64,000 nt of DNA from Mucilaginibacter dorajii (lineage in GTDB: Bacteria; Bacteroidota; Bacteroidia; Sphingobacteriales; Sphingobacteriaceae): NCBI RefSeq assembly GCF_024808255.1, contig NZ_JANTYS010000012.1, positions 1 to 64,000 on the forward strand, in the 5' to 3' direction. How positions within the stretch are numbered: position 1 is the stretch's first letter; each line of letters opens with the position of its first letter. Below, in pieces: positions 10,001-16,530 of this stretch. A model generated the notes under the pieces. It searched no databases. It was not told where the DNA came from and worked only from the letters and a program-made list of their open reading frames with translations. Position numbers and translations under genes: made by a program.

Positions 10001-10390
10001 ATTGGGGGTCTGGCCTGGTGCAAGCTGGGGGATTTGTGCCAGGTTTTGGGCAACGCCAATATAATTACCTACAATTTTAAACTGCAACTGGGTTTTATCC
10101 TGCAGTTGTTTTAAAACCAGGGGTAATTGTACATTTTTTACATTAAGGGTAAGTGCCGGCAAATTGTTAAGTATCTGATCGTCATAAACGAACGATACTT
10201 TTGCCTGTTGTTCAATCCGTTTAAAAACCTGTTTAACGCTCGCGTTTACAAGGTTAAGGTTCATCTCCTGGGCTTTAATGCCCGTAGCCATCAGGATAGA
10301 AGAGCAACACACCTGGATGCCGATTATAATTGTTGAAATGCGCATGCATTTTCTAAGTATGGGCAATGGTTTGCCGTAAAAATTTATCAT
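7040..10390 (-). CDS. SusC/RagA TonB-dependent transporter with STN signalling domain, locus 1
   Basis: A 1116-residue outer-membrane transporter. Residues 1-40 are a long Bacteroidota-type signal region ending ATGIKAQ. An STN domain (about 45-115, ASVKQVFKRIEQQAKVSF onward) is followed by a carboxypeptidase-regulatory-like domain (about 135-215, GGTVRDATGQPIVGANV), a plug (about 220-360) and a 22-strand barrel ending in RTFGLNLSVKL. The STN domain marks it as a transducer that passes a binding signal to a FecR anti-sigma factor. FecR and ECF sigma genes lie just upstream in the same orientation, giving a complete signalling unit. A possible antisense RNA starts over its first codons (see 10402-10499). 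Confidence 0.95.
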   Translation of the reverse strand: MINFYGKPLPILRKCMRISTIIIGIQVCCSSILMATGIKAQEMNLNLVNASVKQVFKRIEQQAKVSFVYDDQILNNLPALTLNVKNVQLPLVLKQLQDKTQLQFKIVGNYIGVAQNLAQIPQLAPGQTPNNAVSIKIGGTVRDATGQPIVGANVIVKGSKSGTQTNVNGKFAIDANIGDVLVFNYLGYVRKEVTINSPEALSVVLSEDSQQLGEVVVTALGIKKERKALGYSVTEVKGDELTQAREPNVINSLEGKVAGLNVNPTAGGPGSSSNVIIRGVSSLSQTTQPLYVINGVPMENSPNSAMGSQYDNQPDLGDAVGNLNPDDIETISVLKGAAASALYGYRGKAGVILITTKSGKDSGIEFNSNFVTENVINPTNWQYVYGNGANGVKPATKNDAFQAGQSSWGGKLDGSSVIQFDGVSRPYSAYKDNLKNFFRTGTTATNTIAFNKSFTGGSVRFSASDLHNDAITPNSGLNRQTFNLTGNYNITKNLSLDVRNNYILEQANNRPFLSDGPGNSNYNVTFLPTSLDVRTLKKATNADGTEYGYSANAYATNPYFAAEKFINNTTRERLISSASLRYNFDSGYFIQGRAGRDAYNDRYTGVVPTGTAYRPTGSITENTTNFYDINADVLLGKTFKIKDFTIAPNIGGSYRHTKSELFGLNGSNFAIPYVYVITNAQQQSTPTYTPSDQKVQSVYGTLELDYKTYLYITGSVRNDWFSTLATPGINNPLNKVYPSVTGSFVFSELWQPSWLSFGKLRAGYAKVGQATLPYQTQLAYGFNSASLNGNQLGIISNLSIPNSGLVASIATELEIGTELRLFKDRLSLDVTWYNKNSKDEIVNAPASVTSGYGGAILNYGQLRNRGVEALIGGYPVKLKDFSWNTSLNGSINNNTVVSLAAGQTSVPVSTSRSGVGFTQNIVGKPIDQIMAFDYKRDATGAIVKDASGVPVQGDLKSYGSAYGKWTAGFTNTFTYKRLNFSFLIDGKFGGKIFSATDYYGYVLGLHQATLVNRDALGNQASAYYGTLANNVSSLFVQDASFIKFRQATLGYSFPGKMFNNVIKGATLSLVGRNLFYIHKKTDNIDPESTYSLNAAGLELGGVPPTRTFGLNLSVKL

Positions 10391-10401
10391 ATTTGTGTAT
10401 G

Positions 10402-10499
10402 GTTTAATGAGTTAAACTAAAGCCGGCTGCCTATGGGTCTCAAGCATGTATGCAGTGGCTAACAAAATTCCGGGGGCATTCTGTGTCTCCGGTTTTTTT
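10402..10499 (+). ncRNA. Candidate antisense RNA to the susC leader, locus 1
   Basis: A terminator points against the operon: CCGGGGGCA (10470-10478) pairs with TGTCTCCGG (10484-10492, two G-U pairs), followed by seven T (10493-10499). On the same strand CATATTTG (10388-10395) is one base away from the Bacteroidota -7 consensus TAnnTTTG, which would give an RNA of roughly 100 nt complementary to the susC leader. Antisense RNAs of this layout (DonS type) repress PULs in Bacteroides. The promoter is weak, with no well-spaced -33 element. Confidence 0.35.
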
Positions 10500-10533
10500 C
10501 CTCCTTAGCTACTAAAAAGGGAAATGGTGGTGG

Positions 10534-11520
10534 TTATTTAATTACTACTGTACTATCATTGGCAATTTGATATTTAAAATGTTTAGCGTAACTCAGTACT
10601 TGTATTATGGAGTCTAAATGCTGGCTGCCCACAACAATTGATATGCGTTCGTCCAGTAATTTTTTGTTTTCAATGGTAATGGTTGTGTTATACTCCTTCT
10701 CCAGGGCTTTAAATACGTTTTCCAGCTTCTCCTGCTCAAATACGGTATTGTTTTTACACCAGGCGGTAACGGGCTGGTTAACAATTTCCTTTACTACGTG
10801 ATGGGTAGCGTAGTTTAGCACAATAGCTTGCCTGGGTAGCAGAAAAATGGCTTTTTTATCGGTACTGTTAGGCATAGTGATGCCAACTTTGCCGGTAACC
10901 ACGCTTACACGGGTTTTGCCTTCTTTTTTATAGCTGCTTACATCAAAAGAGGTACCCAACACATTTACATCCAGATTTTTTGTTTTTACGATGAAGGGAT
11001 GATCGCTCAGGTGTTTAATATCAAAAAACGCGCGCCCTTCAACCAATTCCACCTGGCGGGTTTTACCGGCAAAGCTTTTGGGATACCTGAAAACAGATCC
11101 GGCCTTAAGCCACACCCTTGATCCATCGGGCAAGGTGATGTGCAACACCCGGTTTTCGGCCACCTTAACTACCTGATTTTCGGCCACCTTAATAACTGCC
11201 GGTTTATCGGCAGGTTTAAAAACAAAAAAGCCGATAGCCAATACGGCGGCGGCCGCGGCTACCTGAGTTAAACGTTTAAGTACAACATACTTAGTTTTAT
11301 GGGTACCCGACGTAGGGGGCGCTACTTGCAACTTTTGTTGCAGGCTATTAAAAATGCGTTGTTTTACTTCTTCTGCCGATTCATGGTTGTCGACATGCAG
11401 GGGCTCCTCTTCATTTTGATGAACAGCATCATACCATTGGTTCAATAATGCTTTTTCATCGGGCGAAGCAGTGCCATTCATGTACTTTTTTGCCAATAAC
11501 TTTACCTGGTCCTTATCCAT
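10534..11520 (-). CDS. FecR family anti-sigma factor, locus 1
   Basis: A 328-residue inner-membrane protein. The N-terminal cytoplasmic part (1-95) has the WYDAVH helical segment that binds the sigma factor. A single membrane helix follows (about 96-115, AAAAAVLAIGFFVF), then a periplasmic FecR domain (about 135-235, LPDGSRVWLKAGSVFRYP and GTSFDVSSY) and the C-terminal DUF4974 (about 260-328), which contacts the STN domain of SusC. It holds the ECF sigma inactive until the transporter signals. It lies 143 bp upstream of susC. The sigma gene is 440 bp upstream, further than usual, because a repeat element sits between them. Confidence 0.93.
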   Translation of the reverse strand: MDKDQVKLLAKKYMNGTASPDEKALLNQWYDAVHQNEEEPLHVDNHESAEEVKQRIFNSLQQKLQVAPPTSGTHKTKYVVLKRLTQVAAAAAVLAIGFFVFKPADKPAVIKVAENQVVKVAENRVLHITLPDGSRVWLKAGSVFRYPKSFAGKTRQVELVEGRAFFDIKHLSDHPFIVKTKNLDVNVLGTSFDVSSYKKEGKTRVSVVTGKVGITMPNSTDKKAIFLLPRQAIVLNYATHHVVKEIVNQPVTAWCKNNTVFEQEKLENVFKALEKEYNTTITIENKKLLDERISIVVGSQHLDSIIQVLSYAKHFKYQIANDSTVVIK

Positions 11521-11542
11521 ATGGATATAATTTCGTGTATTT

Positions 11543-11612
11543 ATAAGTATAGAGTATACTTATGGGCAATTACCCTTGGTGGTAATTAAAATAAATTGTA
11601 AAATTTATTTTA
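11543..11612. promoter_or_regulatory. Stacked palindromes upstream of fecR, locus 1
   Basis: Two perfect inverted repeats follow one another: ATAAGTATA/TATACTTAT (11543-11563, 3-nt loop) and TAAAATAAATT/AATTTATTTTA (11587-11612, 4-nt loop). Between them ATTACC...GGTAAT forms a shorter one. They lie just before the fecR ATG (minus strand). They could be operator sites or mRNA hairpins; no protein is assigned. Confidence 0.35.
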
Positions 11613-11649
11613 TACAGAATAATGTATGGTTGACGGTTGTAGGAAGTAC

Positions 11650-11953
11650 AAGACTCACCCGGCGAGGCTGCGCCCGGCCCCCTCTTCGGCTTCGCCGGAA
11701 AGAGGGGTTTGAAAAGCTTCAATTCCATTAAAAAAACTGATAAACAGACCGTTATTAAAACATAGTCAAGCTTTTCTATTGCAGACAGGGATCACATCTC
11801 TTTCACGCATGCAAATCGAATCGATTATCCAAGTCAGAGAGTTCGAACGAAGGGCGATAAATATTGTATATAGAAGAAAGTTAATAAATGTTCAAACCCT
11901 CTTTCCGCGAAGCGAAGAGAGGGTGGCCAGCGTAGCGTAGCCGGGTGAGTCTT
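11650..11953. mobile_element. MITE-like element with 62-64 bp terminal inverted repeats
   Basis: The left end (11650-11713) and right end (11891-11953) are inverted copies of each other, starting AAGACTCACCCGGC and ending in GGTTTGAA. Each arm also contains an internal hairpin (CCCTCTT...AAGAGGG). The 177-bp interior is AT-rich with no credible coding frame. No target-site duplication is evident. The right end stops 7 bp from the sigma-factor stop codon. It accounts for most of the 11521-11960 gap. Confidence 0.55.
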
Positions 11954-11960
11954 CTGCGCT

Positions 11961-12548
11961 TTACTTTTGCGACAGCATCATCGCTATCATCAGCAGCAAA
12001 AACTCTCCCGGAGTGGCGCCCAAACTGTCGCGGATTACACGGAGGGCTTTGGTCAAATGACCTTCGGCGGTTTTTTGGGAGATGTTTAAATTGCGGGCAA
12101 CTTCGGCCAGTGGCTGGTCGTGCAGTTTATTGTATTGAAAAACCAGGCGGCATTTTTCGGGTAGTTTGTTTGATAGTTCGGTAACTATCTGCAGCAGTAT
12201 CTTATGGTCTACATTAAATTCGGCAACGGCACCTTCATTAATCTGGCCCAGTTTTTCTTCCTTAACCCTGCTCTTTTTTTCTTTGGATAGATAATGATAA
12301 ACACTGTAACGCGTCATGGCGGCCAGGTAGCCGGCCAATGATACAATTTCTAAACCCTCTTTATTTTTCCAAAGGTTTAAAAACACATCCTGCACAATTT
12401 CTTCGGCGGCATTGGTATCTTTAAGTAGTTTATAAGCAATATAATACAGCTTATCCCAGTAGCCGTTGTAAATTTCTGTAAATGCGGTAGCGTCGCCATT
12501 CTTCAATAGCGAGGTTAATCCGTTATCATCTACTGCTACAGCATTCAC
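11961..12548 (-). CDS. RNA polymerase ECF sigma-70 factor, locus 1
   Basis: A 195-residue ECF sigma factor of the Bacteroidota FecI-like expansion. Region 2 covers about 15-85 (AFTEIYNGYWDKLYYIAYKL and EEIVQDVFLNLWKN) and region 4 about 125-180 (LPEKCRLVFQY, then the HTH around LAEVARNLNISQKTAEGHL). It ends in a short hydrophobic tail, LLLMIAMMLSQK. Paired with the FecR at 10534-11520, it should direct RNA polymerase to the susC promoter when released. The start is GTG; no in-frame ATG exists before region 2. The stop codon is 7 bp from the end of the inserted repeat element. Confidence 0.93.
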   Translation of the reverse strand: MNAVAVDDNGLTSLLKNGDATAFTEIYNGYWDKLYYIAYKLLKDTNAAEEIVQDVFLNLWKNKEGLEIVSLAGYLAAMTRYSVYHYLSKEKKSRVKEEKLGQINEGAVAEFNVDHKILLQIVTELSNKLPEKCRLVFQYNKLHDQPLAEVARNLNISQKTAEGHLTKALRVIRDSLGATPGEFLLLMIAMMLSQK

Positions 12549-12738
12549 AACTTTTTAAATTTAATGCTAAATTTATATAAAAATAATACACAAAAGTGAA
12601 CCCCGCTGTTAAAATTTAAATGATAGCGGGTTTTGTTACAAATTCACAATATCTTTTTTTTAGTTATAGTGCTAATTATCAACACGATTATCGGTTTAGC
12701 AACCCACCTTTCAAATAGCAGTGTAATCTTTTTTATGT

Positions 12739-12845
12739 AGAGACACATCACATGTGTCTCTTGCTATACAGCTATTATGTGTACACATCTTTCTCAAAAA
12801 ATAAAAATGTCATTTCGATAGAGCGGAGGTGGGATGCGAAATGAC
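12739..12845. repeat. Two palindromic repeats in the 12549-13031 gap
   Basis: AGAGACACAT/ATGTGTCTCT (12739-12761, 3-nt loop) is a perfect 10-bp hairpin. GTCATTTCG/CGAAATGAC (12809-12845) is a 37-bp unit with the same GTCAT/ATGAC ends as the longer repeats elsewhere in the window. No gene is visible between 12549 and 13031. Confidence 0.55.
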
Positions 12846-12996
12846 AACGTTTTTATTTAGTGCGCACAAGTAGGCTATACACGGCGAATTGCAGATTCCC
12901 CTCACCCAATTATCTGATTTTAACAATAAGCTAAAAACGGCTTTAAATTACAAGCCCAAAAACAAGGAGTAACAATTACAACTTATTCATATATTT

Positions 12997-13022
12997 AAGC
13001 CACCAAACAAGTGGCTTTTTTA
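12997..13022 (+). terminator. Terminator-like hairpin just before the membrane protein gene
   Basis: AAGCCAC (12997-13003) pairs with GTGGCTT (13011-13017), followed by six T. It lies 10 bp before the ATG at 13032, so it either ends an upstream decayed gene or attenuates the next one. Confidence 0.55.
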
Positions 13023-13031
13023 TAAAAAAGA

Positions 13032-13460
13032 ATGAACGTTAAGCAACTATACTGTTATTTTTTTTATACTCTATATAAGGCTTGGTGGAATATTGATAAT
13101 GCCTTTGGTGCAAGTGGGTTGTTTCAAACAAGCACCAAAGCATTGATATGCATGTTACAAGTAGAAATATTGTTAGTGTTCTCCTTGGGGATTTATTGTA
13201 GACGCTTTTTTCATATTTATGAGCATATCCCCTTTTTTAGTGTCCCTATTTTAGCTCCTCTGATAATTTTGTCAATAGTAAAATGGTCTGTTTTTGAAAG
13301 AAAAGATAAATGGGAAAACTATGTTAAAGAATTTAACGAATTGCCAAAATGGAAAAATAAAGTAGGGGTTTCGGTAACTGGCATAATAATACTGTTTGTG
13401 TTTTTAAATTTTGTTTTTGCGGTCAATCTAAATCTTCAACCAAACGGATTAAAATGGTAG
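13032..13460 (+). CDS. Hypothetical small membrane protein
   Basis: A 142-residue protein not recognised as any family. It has three hydrophobic segments: about 38-55 (ICMLQVEILLVFSLGIYC), 68-85 (FFSVPILAPLIILSIVKW) and 112-132 (VSVTGIIILFVFLNFVFAV), and a charged loop (VFERKDKWENYVKEFNELPKWKNK) between the last two. The layout suggests an inner-membrane protein. Composition is strongly AT-rich (15 G+C in the 60 bases from 13261), as in the two genes at 14.0-14.9 kb and unlike the flanking SusCD loci, so it probably arrived by transfer. A terminator-like hairpin immediately precedes it. Confidence 0.55.
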   Translation: MNVKQLYCYFFYTLYKAWWNIDNAFGASGLFQTSTKALICMLQVEILLVFSLGIYCRRFFHIYEHIPFFSVPILAPLIILSIVKWSVFERKDKWENYVKEFNELPKWKNKVGVSVTGIIILFVFLNFVFAVNLNLQPNGLKW

Positions 13461-13550
13461 ACAAATAAAAAAACAAACTGCGATTCAAGTTTTATTGATG
13501 TAAACTGATATGTAGTTACCAAAATATTGCGTCTCTACAGAAAACAAGAC

Positions 13551-13585
13551 ACAAAAAAGCGCTTCGGATCTCACCCCGAAGAGAC
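13551..13585 (+). repeat. Left copy of a hairpin repeat bracketing the two-gene module
   Basis: About 30 bp, from ACAAAAAA through GCGCTTCGG, ATCTCAC and CCCCGAAG, recurs in the same direction at 15076-15110. Here the right stem is degraded (GAAGAGAC instead of GAAGCGC). No gene was seen in 13461-14006; the gap also holds a TAAATTTG -7 candidate at 13732-13739 and a leader hairpin at 13943. Confidence 0.6.
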
Positions 13586-13942
13586 TACAAGCATAACGAT
13601 TCGAAATCAGAGCTTTAAACAGCGGGGGAACGCAAAATGTTGGCAACTATATAGCAGTCGTACTAAAAAATAGATTTTTGTAATAAATTTAAACCTTTTT
13701 AAACTTTTACTTATTATTACGTAAATTTGTATACTTTAAAAGCAACGTAAACTATTGGATTTTTACCAATACACAATTCCAATCTGCGGAGCCGTGTAAA
13801 TCCAAAATCTTCGTTACTTCGTTAACTAACTTAATCAAAATTGAGCGTGCAGCGTATCTCACTGTTCATTCCCTTGGTAATAGTTAATTACACAACATTT
13901 ATTAAACTAATTTCATATATCGACGTCCAATATCGGTATACA

Positions 13943-14001
13943 TACAACCCGTTAATATAAATTTTACGGGTTGTAAATTAAAATTTATTGCCGGGAGGCA
14001 A
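13943..14001 (+). promoter_or_regulatory. Leader hairpin and Shine-Dalgarno hairpin of the two-gene module
   Basis: TACAACCCGT (13943-13952) pairs perfectly with ACGGGTTGTA (13966-13975) over a 13-nt loop. A small hairpin follows, TTGCC-GGGA-GGCAA (13988-14001), whose loop and stem contain GGGAGG (13993-13998), 8 nt before the ATG. Such a strong Shine-Dalgarno site is uncommon in Bacteroidota, and here it can be partly hidden in the stem. Confidence 0.45.
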
Positions 14002-14006
14002 ATATT

Positions 14007-14486
14007 ATGTCAGCTGTATTTGAAACACCACAAGATGCTATTCAGAGTAATCCTGAAAAGCTATTGCATTTTTTAAAATTTATTGAAAAAGATGCCAATG
14101 AAAGCCATGAATTGGCTCAACTCGGTGCGCATACCCAATTAGCAAAAGCTATATCCGATTATATCACAAATCCAATGGTGGGTTTAGTTAATACTTATAA
14201 TTCAGTTCATAAAAACCTTATAGACACCTTGTTTGATGTAGTTAAGCATTTTTTAGCATTAAACAAGGAATATATAAACCGCATTTATACATCGTCAAAA
14301 TCTACGCCTTTAAAATACTACATTATCCTAAAAGAAGACACATCAGAAAACAGGGAAGTATTTTTTGAATTTCTTGATAACTATGAGCTTTTAGGAATTG
14401 ACTCTCGTATACCCATAGACTTTAGTTTCTTACCAAATGAAGCGAGCGAAATTATGTCCGAAAATAATTTATTATTGCTTGATTAG
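14007..14486 (+). CDS. Unknown protein, first gene of an AT-rich two-gene module
   Basis: A 159-residue protein not recognised. It appears mainly alpha-helical in the first two thirds (LHFLKFIEKDANESHELAQL, then NSVHKNLIDTLFDVVKHFLAL), followed by an alpha/beta-like end (KYYIILKEDTSENREVFFEF) and a hydrophobic tail, NNLLLLD. No signal peptide or membrane helix is seen, so it is probably cytoplasmic. Its AT content is high (16 G+C in the 60 bases from 14041). It is followed after 5 bp by the next gene, with no promoter room, so they are surely co-transcribed and probably work together. A strong Shine-Dalgarno site (13993-13998) marks the start. A toxin/antitoxin-like or defence role is only a guess from the layout. 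Confidence 0.6.
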   Translation: MSAVFETPQDAIQSNPEKLLHFLKFIEKDANESHELAQLGAHTQLAKAISDYITNPMVGLVNTYNSVHKNLIDTLFDVVKHFLALNKEYINRIYTSSKSTPLKYYIILKEDTSENREVFFEFLDNYELLGIDSRIPIDFSFLPNEASEIMSENNLLLLD

Positions 14487-14491
14487 TAAGG

Positions 14492-14893
14492 ATGAATATT
14501 TTCTACAATCAAGCAAAACATAATTTAGATTTCCTTGGATGTGTTAAGGCTAACTACCCAGAACAATTCTTTGACTGGAAAATAACAATCTTGTTTTATA
14601 TATCTATCCATTTAATAAAATGCTTGGCATATAAGAGAGGTGTGAATATTGGAAGTACTCATTATGATATTGAACGAGCTTTAAACCCATCGCGAGGAAT
14701 GCAGGTAACTCCATTCCCAGATTGGGCTTGGAGAAAGTATTCGCGTCTTTTTAAATATTCACGAGACTCCCGTTATGATGGAATTTTAGACGAACGAATT
14801 ATAAGAATAGCTCAAGAAAAAAACTTCATAGAGTGCGAGAAGATATTTGATGATTTTTTGAAATATATGGCCAGTAACGAAATTACTTTATAA
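14492..14893 (+). CDS. HEPN-like helical protein, second gene of the two-gene module
   Basis: A 133-residue helical protein. The pattern of a helix with AKHNLDFLGCVK, then DWKITILFYISIHLIKCLAY, a conserved-looking GSTHYDIERAL and a final helical hairpin resembles HEPN-fold proteins, where a polar His/Arg pair forms an RNase or nucleotidyl-acceptor site. Here H56 and R60 are candidates, but the usual R-x4-6-H spacing is not clearly present, so HEPN is a tentative call. HEPN proteins are often toxins or defence RNases paired with a partner gene. The partner would be the gene 5 bp upstream. A good terminator follows at 15018. The region is AT-rich and bracketed by repeats. Confidence 0.45.
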   Translation: MNIFYNQAKHNLDFLGCVKANYPEQFFDWKITILFYISIHLIKCLAYKRGVNIGSTHYDIERALNPSRGMQVTPFPDWAWRKYSRLFKYSRDSRYDGILDERIIRIAQEKNFIECEKIFDDFLKYMASNEITL

Positions 14894-15017
14894 TTAGTTT
14901 TGTTTATCTATCTTCTAAAATTCTTTCATAATCGTTCGAACTAAGGGACTTCGAAAGCTGGGTAATGCTTGATCAAGCCTCTTTTTAGAAATAAAAACGT
15001 AATCAAGTCTAAGAATC

Positions 15018-15050
15018 AAGAGCTCTGGTAAATACCGGGGCTCTTTTTTT
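15018..15050 (+). terminator. Terminator of the two-gene module
   Basis: A 12-bp stem (15018-15029 with 15034-15045, two G-U pairs) with a 4-nt loop, followed by a run of T. It lies 125 bp after the stop of the HEPN-like gene. Confidence 0.75.
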
Positions 15051-15070
15051 ATGATATTTTATCCAGGTAA

Positions 15071-15180
15071 ATCTCACAAAAAAAGCGCTTCGGATCTCAC
15101 CCCGAAGCGCCATCAACTAAATCCGGATCAATCTCACCTGATCCTTTCCCCGGCGGATCTCACGCGCCGGAAGGTTTTTA
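15071..15180. repeat. Tandem hairpins with ATCTCAC in or beside each loop
   Basis: ATCTCAC occurs at 15071, 15094, 15131 and 15157. Two copies lie in hairpin loops: GCGCTTCGG...CCGAAGCGC (15084-15110) and a GC-rich stem at 15143-15174 that ends in TTTTT. The first hairpin matches the copy at 13551-13585. It fills most of the 14894-15195 gap; no gene is seen there. The last stem may also act as a terminator. Confidence 0.55.
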
Positions 15181-15195
15181 ATATTTTTTTGCTGA

Positions 15196-16437
15196 TCAAT
15201 TAACCTTTTGTGTGTTCATAAAGGCCATGATCTTTTTTGATTCTTCGGGATAAATGGCAATCCGGTGCGTACGTACCAAATAAGGGATTTCCTTTTTACC
15301 GCCCGATGCCGCCACCGATATCACGTTGGATGGTTTTAACGGCATGTGGCAATCAATACAATTACTTTTAATGGTAACACCCAAAGCTGTACCCATTTTG
15401 CAAAAATTATGATTGGCTTCGCTGTGGCATTGCATACATTTTTGCGAGTAGGCCAACAGGTTGGCACTTTCGTTTTTGTGTACGTTATGGCAGGTATTAC
15501 AATCCATATTGCTCATCATAAAACATTTGCTGGCGGCCAACAGGCTGTTTTGATTACCATGTACATCCAATGTTTTAGGATCGGTTGTTTGGTGTAAAAA
15601 ATCGGCTTCTTTAAATTTACTCAGCGTATCGCCCATTTTAAAAACAAAAGCCGACCGCTGAAATACCCCCTTGTTCCCCGAATGACAAACTGCGCAGGCA
15701 TCTAACTTTTGCGCCCTGCTGAGGGTTTTATAAGTGGTAATATACTTAGCCTTCTTTTCTTCGGGGTACTCGGTGTGGTAATTCACATGATTGGCTGCCG
15801 GGCCATGGCAACGCTCGCAATCAATACCGTATATCAGTGAGGCTTTATCAAATTCAACCAGCCTATGCGCCAAATCTATTTGTTGCTGCGGAATTTCTTT
15901 AATGTATGAGCTATGGCATTCCATACAACGCCTTAATATAGGCCTGGTAAAATCAATCCTTGAGGTATCGTAACCGGGGCTGTTGGTCCAACTGTTTAAG
16001 GCGCTGAAATACGACATCGGCAGCTCAAACAATTCATTGCCCTTCCAATACAAATAGGTTTCGGCCTTTACGCCGCCTATAGTAATACCAAACTTTTCGG
16101 CCTGGGTTTGTTTGCCGTGATTGTAGCCCACCTGGTAAAGGCCATCTTTACCCTTTTTCATTACAACACTTAGTCCGTTACCATATTGGTACACGTTGGC
16201 TCCATGCGCGAAACTACCGTGGATAGATTGCTCCAAAGCAGGGCGCGAGGATTGGTAATGTGCGGTTTGCAGGTAACTATCGTAAATTTTTTGGTGGCAT
16301 TTAACGCAACTTGCCGAGCCGGCAAAAACCTGGCCGCGCGCATCGTCCTTTTTATCCTTAGTAAAACATTGGGTTAAAATGAAACTTAAGGGAATAAGGG
16401 CAACTAATAAGATGATAGATGTTCTTTTAGTTTGCAT
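15196..16437 (-). CDS. Seven-heme c-type cytochrome lipoprotein, locus 2
   Basis: A 413-residue lipoprotein with a signal peptide and lipobox LTQC (C24). It carries seven CxxCH heme-attachment motifs at about 44, 171, 207, 248, 313, 334 and 360, so it should bind seven c-type hemes. Many extra histidines could serve as distal ligands. The motif spacing resembles the cytochrome c554/NrfB-like multiheme group, but no catalytic motif could be assigned. It should sit on the outer side of a membrane and move electrons. The ATG at 16437 was chosen because it directly begins the signal peptide; an upstream in-frame start (16476) would add 13 residues. It lies downstream of susD in the same direction, separated by a hairpin (16487-16522). 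Confidence 0.88.
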   Translation of the reverse strand: MQTKRTSIILLVALIPLSFILTQCFTKDKKDDARGQVFAGSASCVKCHQKIYDSYLQTAHYQSSRPALEQSIHGSFAHGANVYQYGNGLSVVMKKGKDGLYQVGYNHGKQTQAEKFGITIGGVKAETYLYWKGNELFELPMSYFSALNSWTNSPGYDTSRIDFTRPILRRCMECHSSYIKEIPQQQIDLAHRLVEFDKASLIYGIDCERCHGPAANHVNYHTEYPEEKKAKYITTYKTLSRAQKLDACAVCHSGNKGVFQRSAFVFKMGDTLSKFKEADFLHQTTDPKTLDVHGNQNSLLAASKCFMMSNMDCNTCHNVHKNESANLLAYSQKCMQCHSEANHNFCKMGTALGVTIKSNCIDCHMPLKPSNVISVAASGGKKEIPYLVRTHRIAIYPEESKKIMAFMNTQKVN

Positions 16438-16486
16438 GCGGTGTTTGTGTACCAGCCATGGGTAGTATAGGCTCAATTATATTAAT

Positions 16487-16522
16487 CAAACAAAGCGGCC
16501 AATTGTTCGGCCGCTTTGTTTG
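16487..16522. terminator. Hairpin between susD and the cytochrome gene
   Basis: A perfect 14-bp stem, CAAACAAAGCGGCC (16487-16500) with GGCCGCTTTGTTTG (16509-16522), loop of 8. The T-run (TTTTT) is on the plus side; on the minus strand the tail is only AT-rich. It may partly stop transcription or stabilise the susCD mRNA. Confidence 0.6.
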
Positions 16523-16530
16523 GTTTTTAA

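Noticed and set aside
13551..15110. Integron-like or phage attachment sites
   Set aside because: The repeats are hairpins, but no integrase, attC-type structure or phage gene is present, so only a bracketing repeat is claimed.
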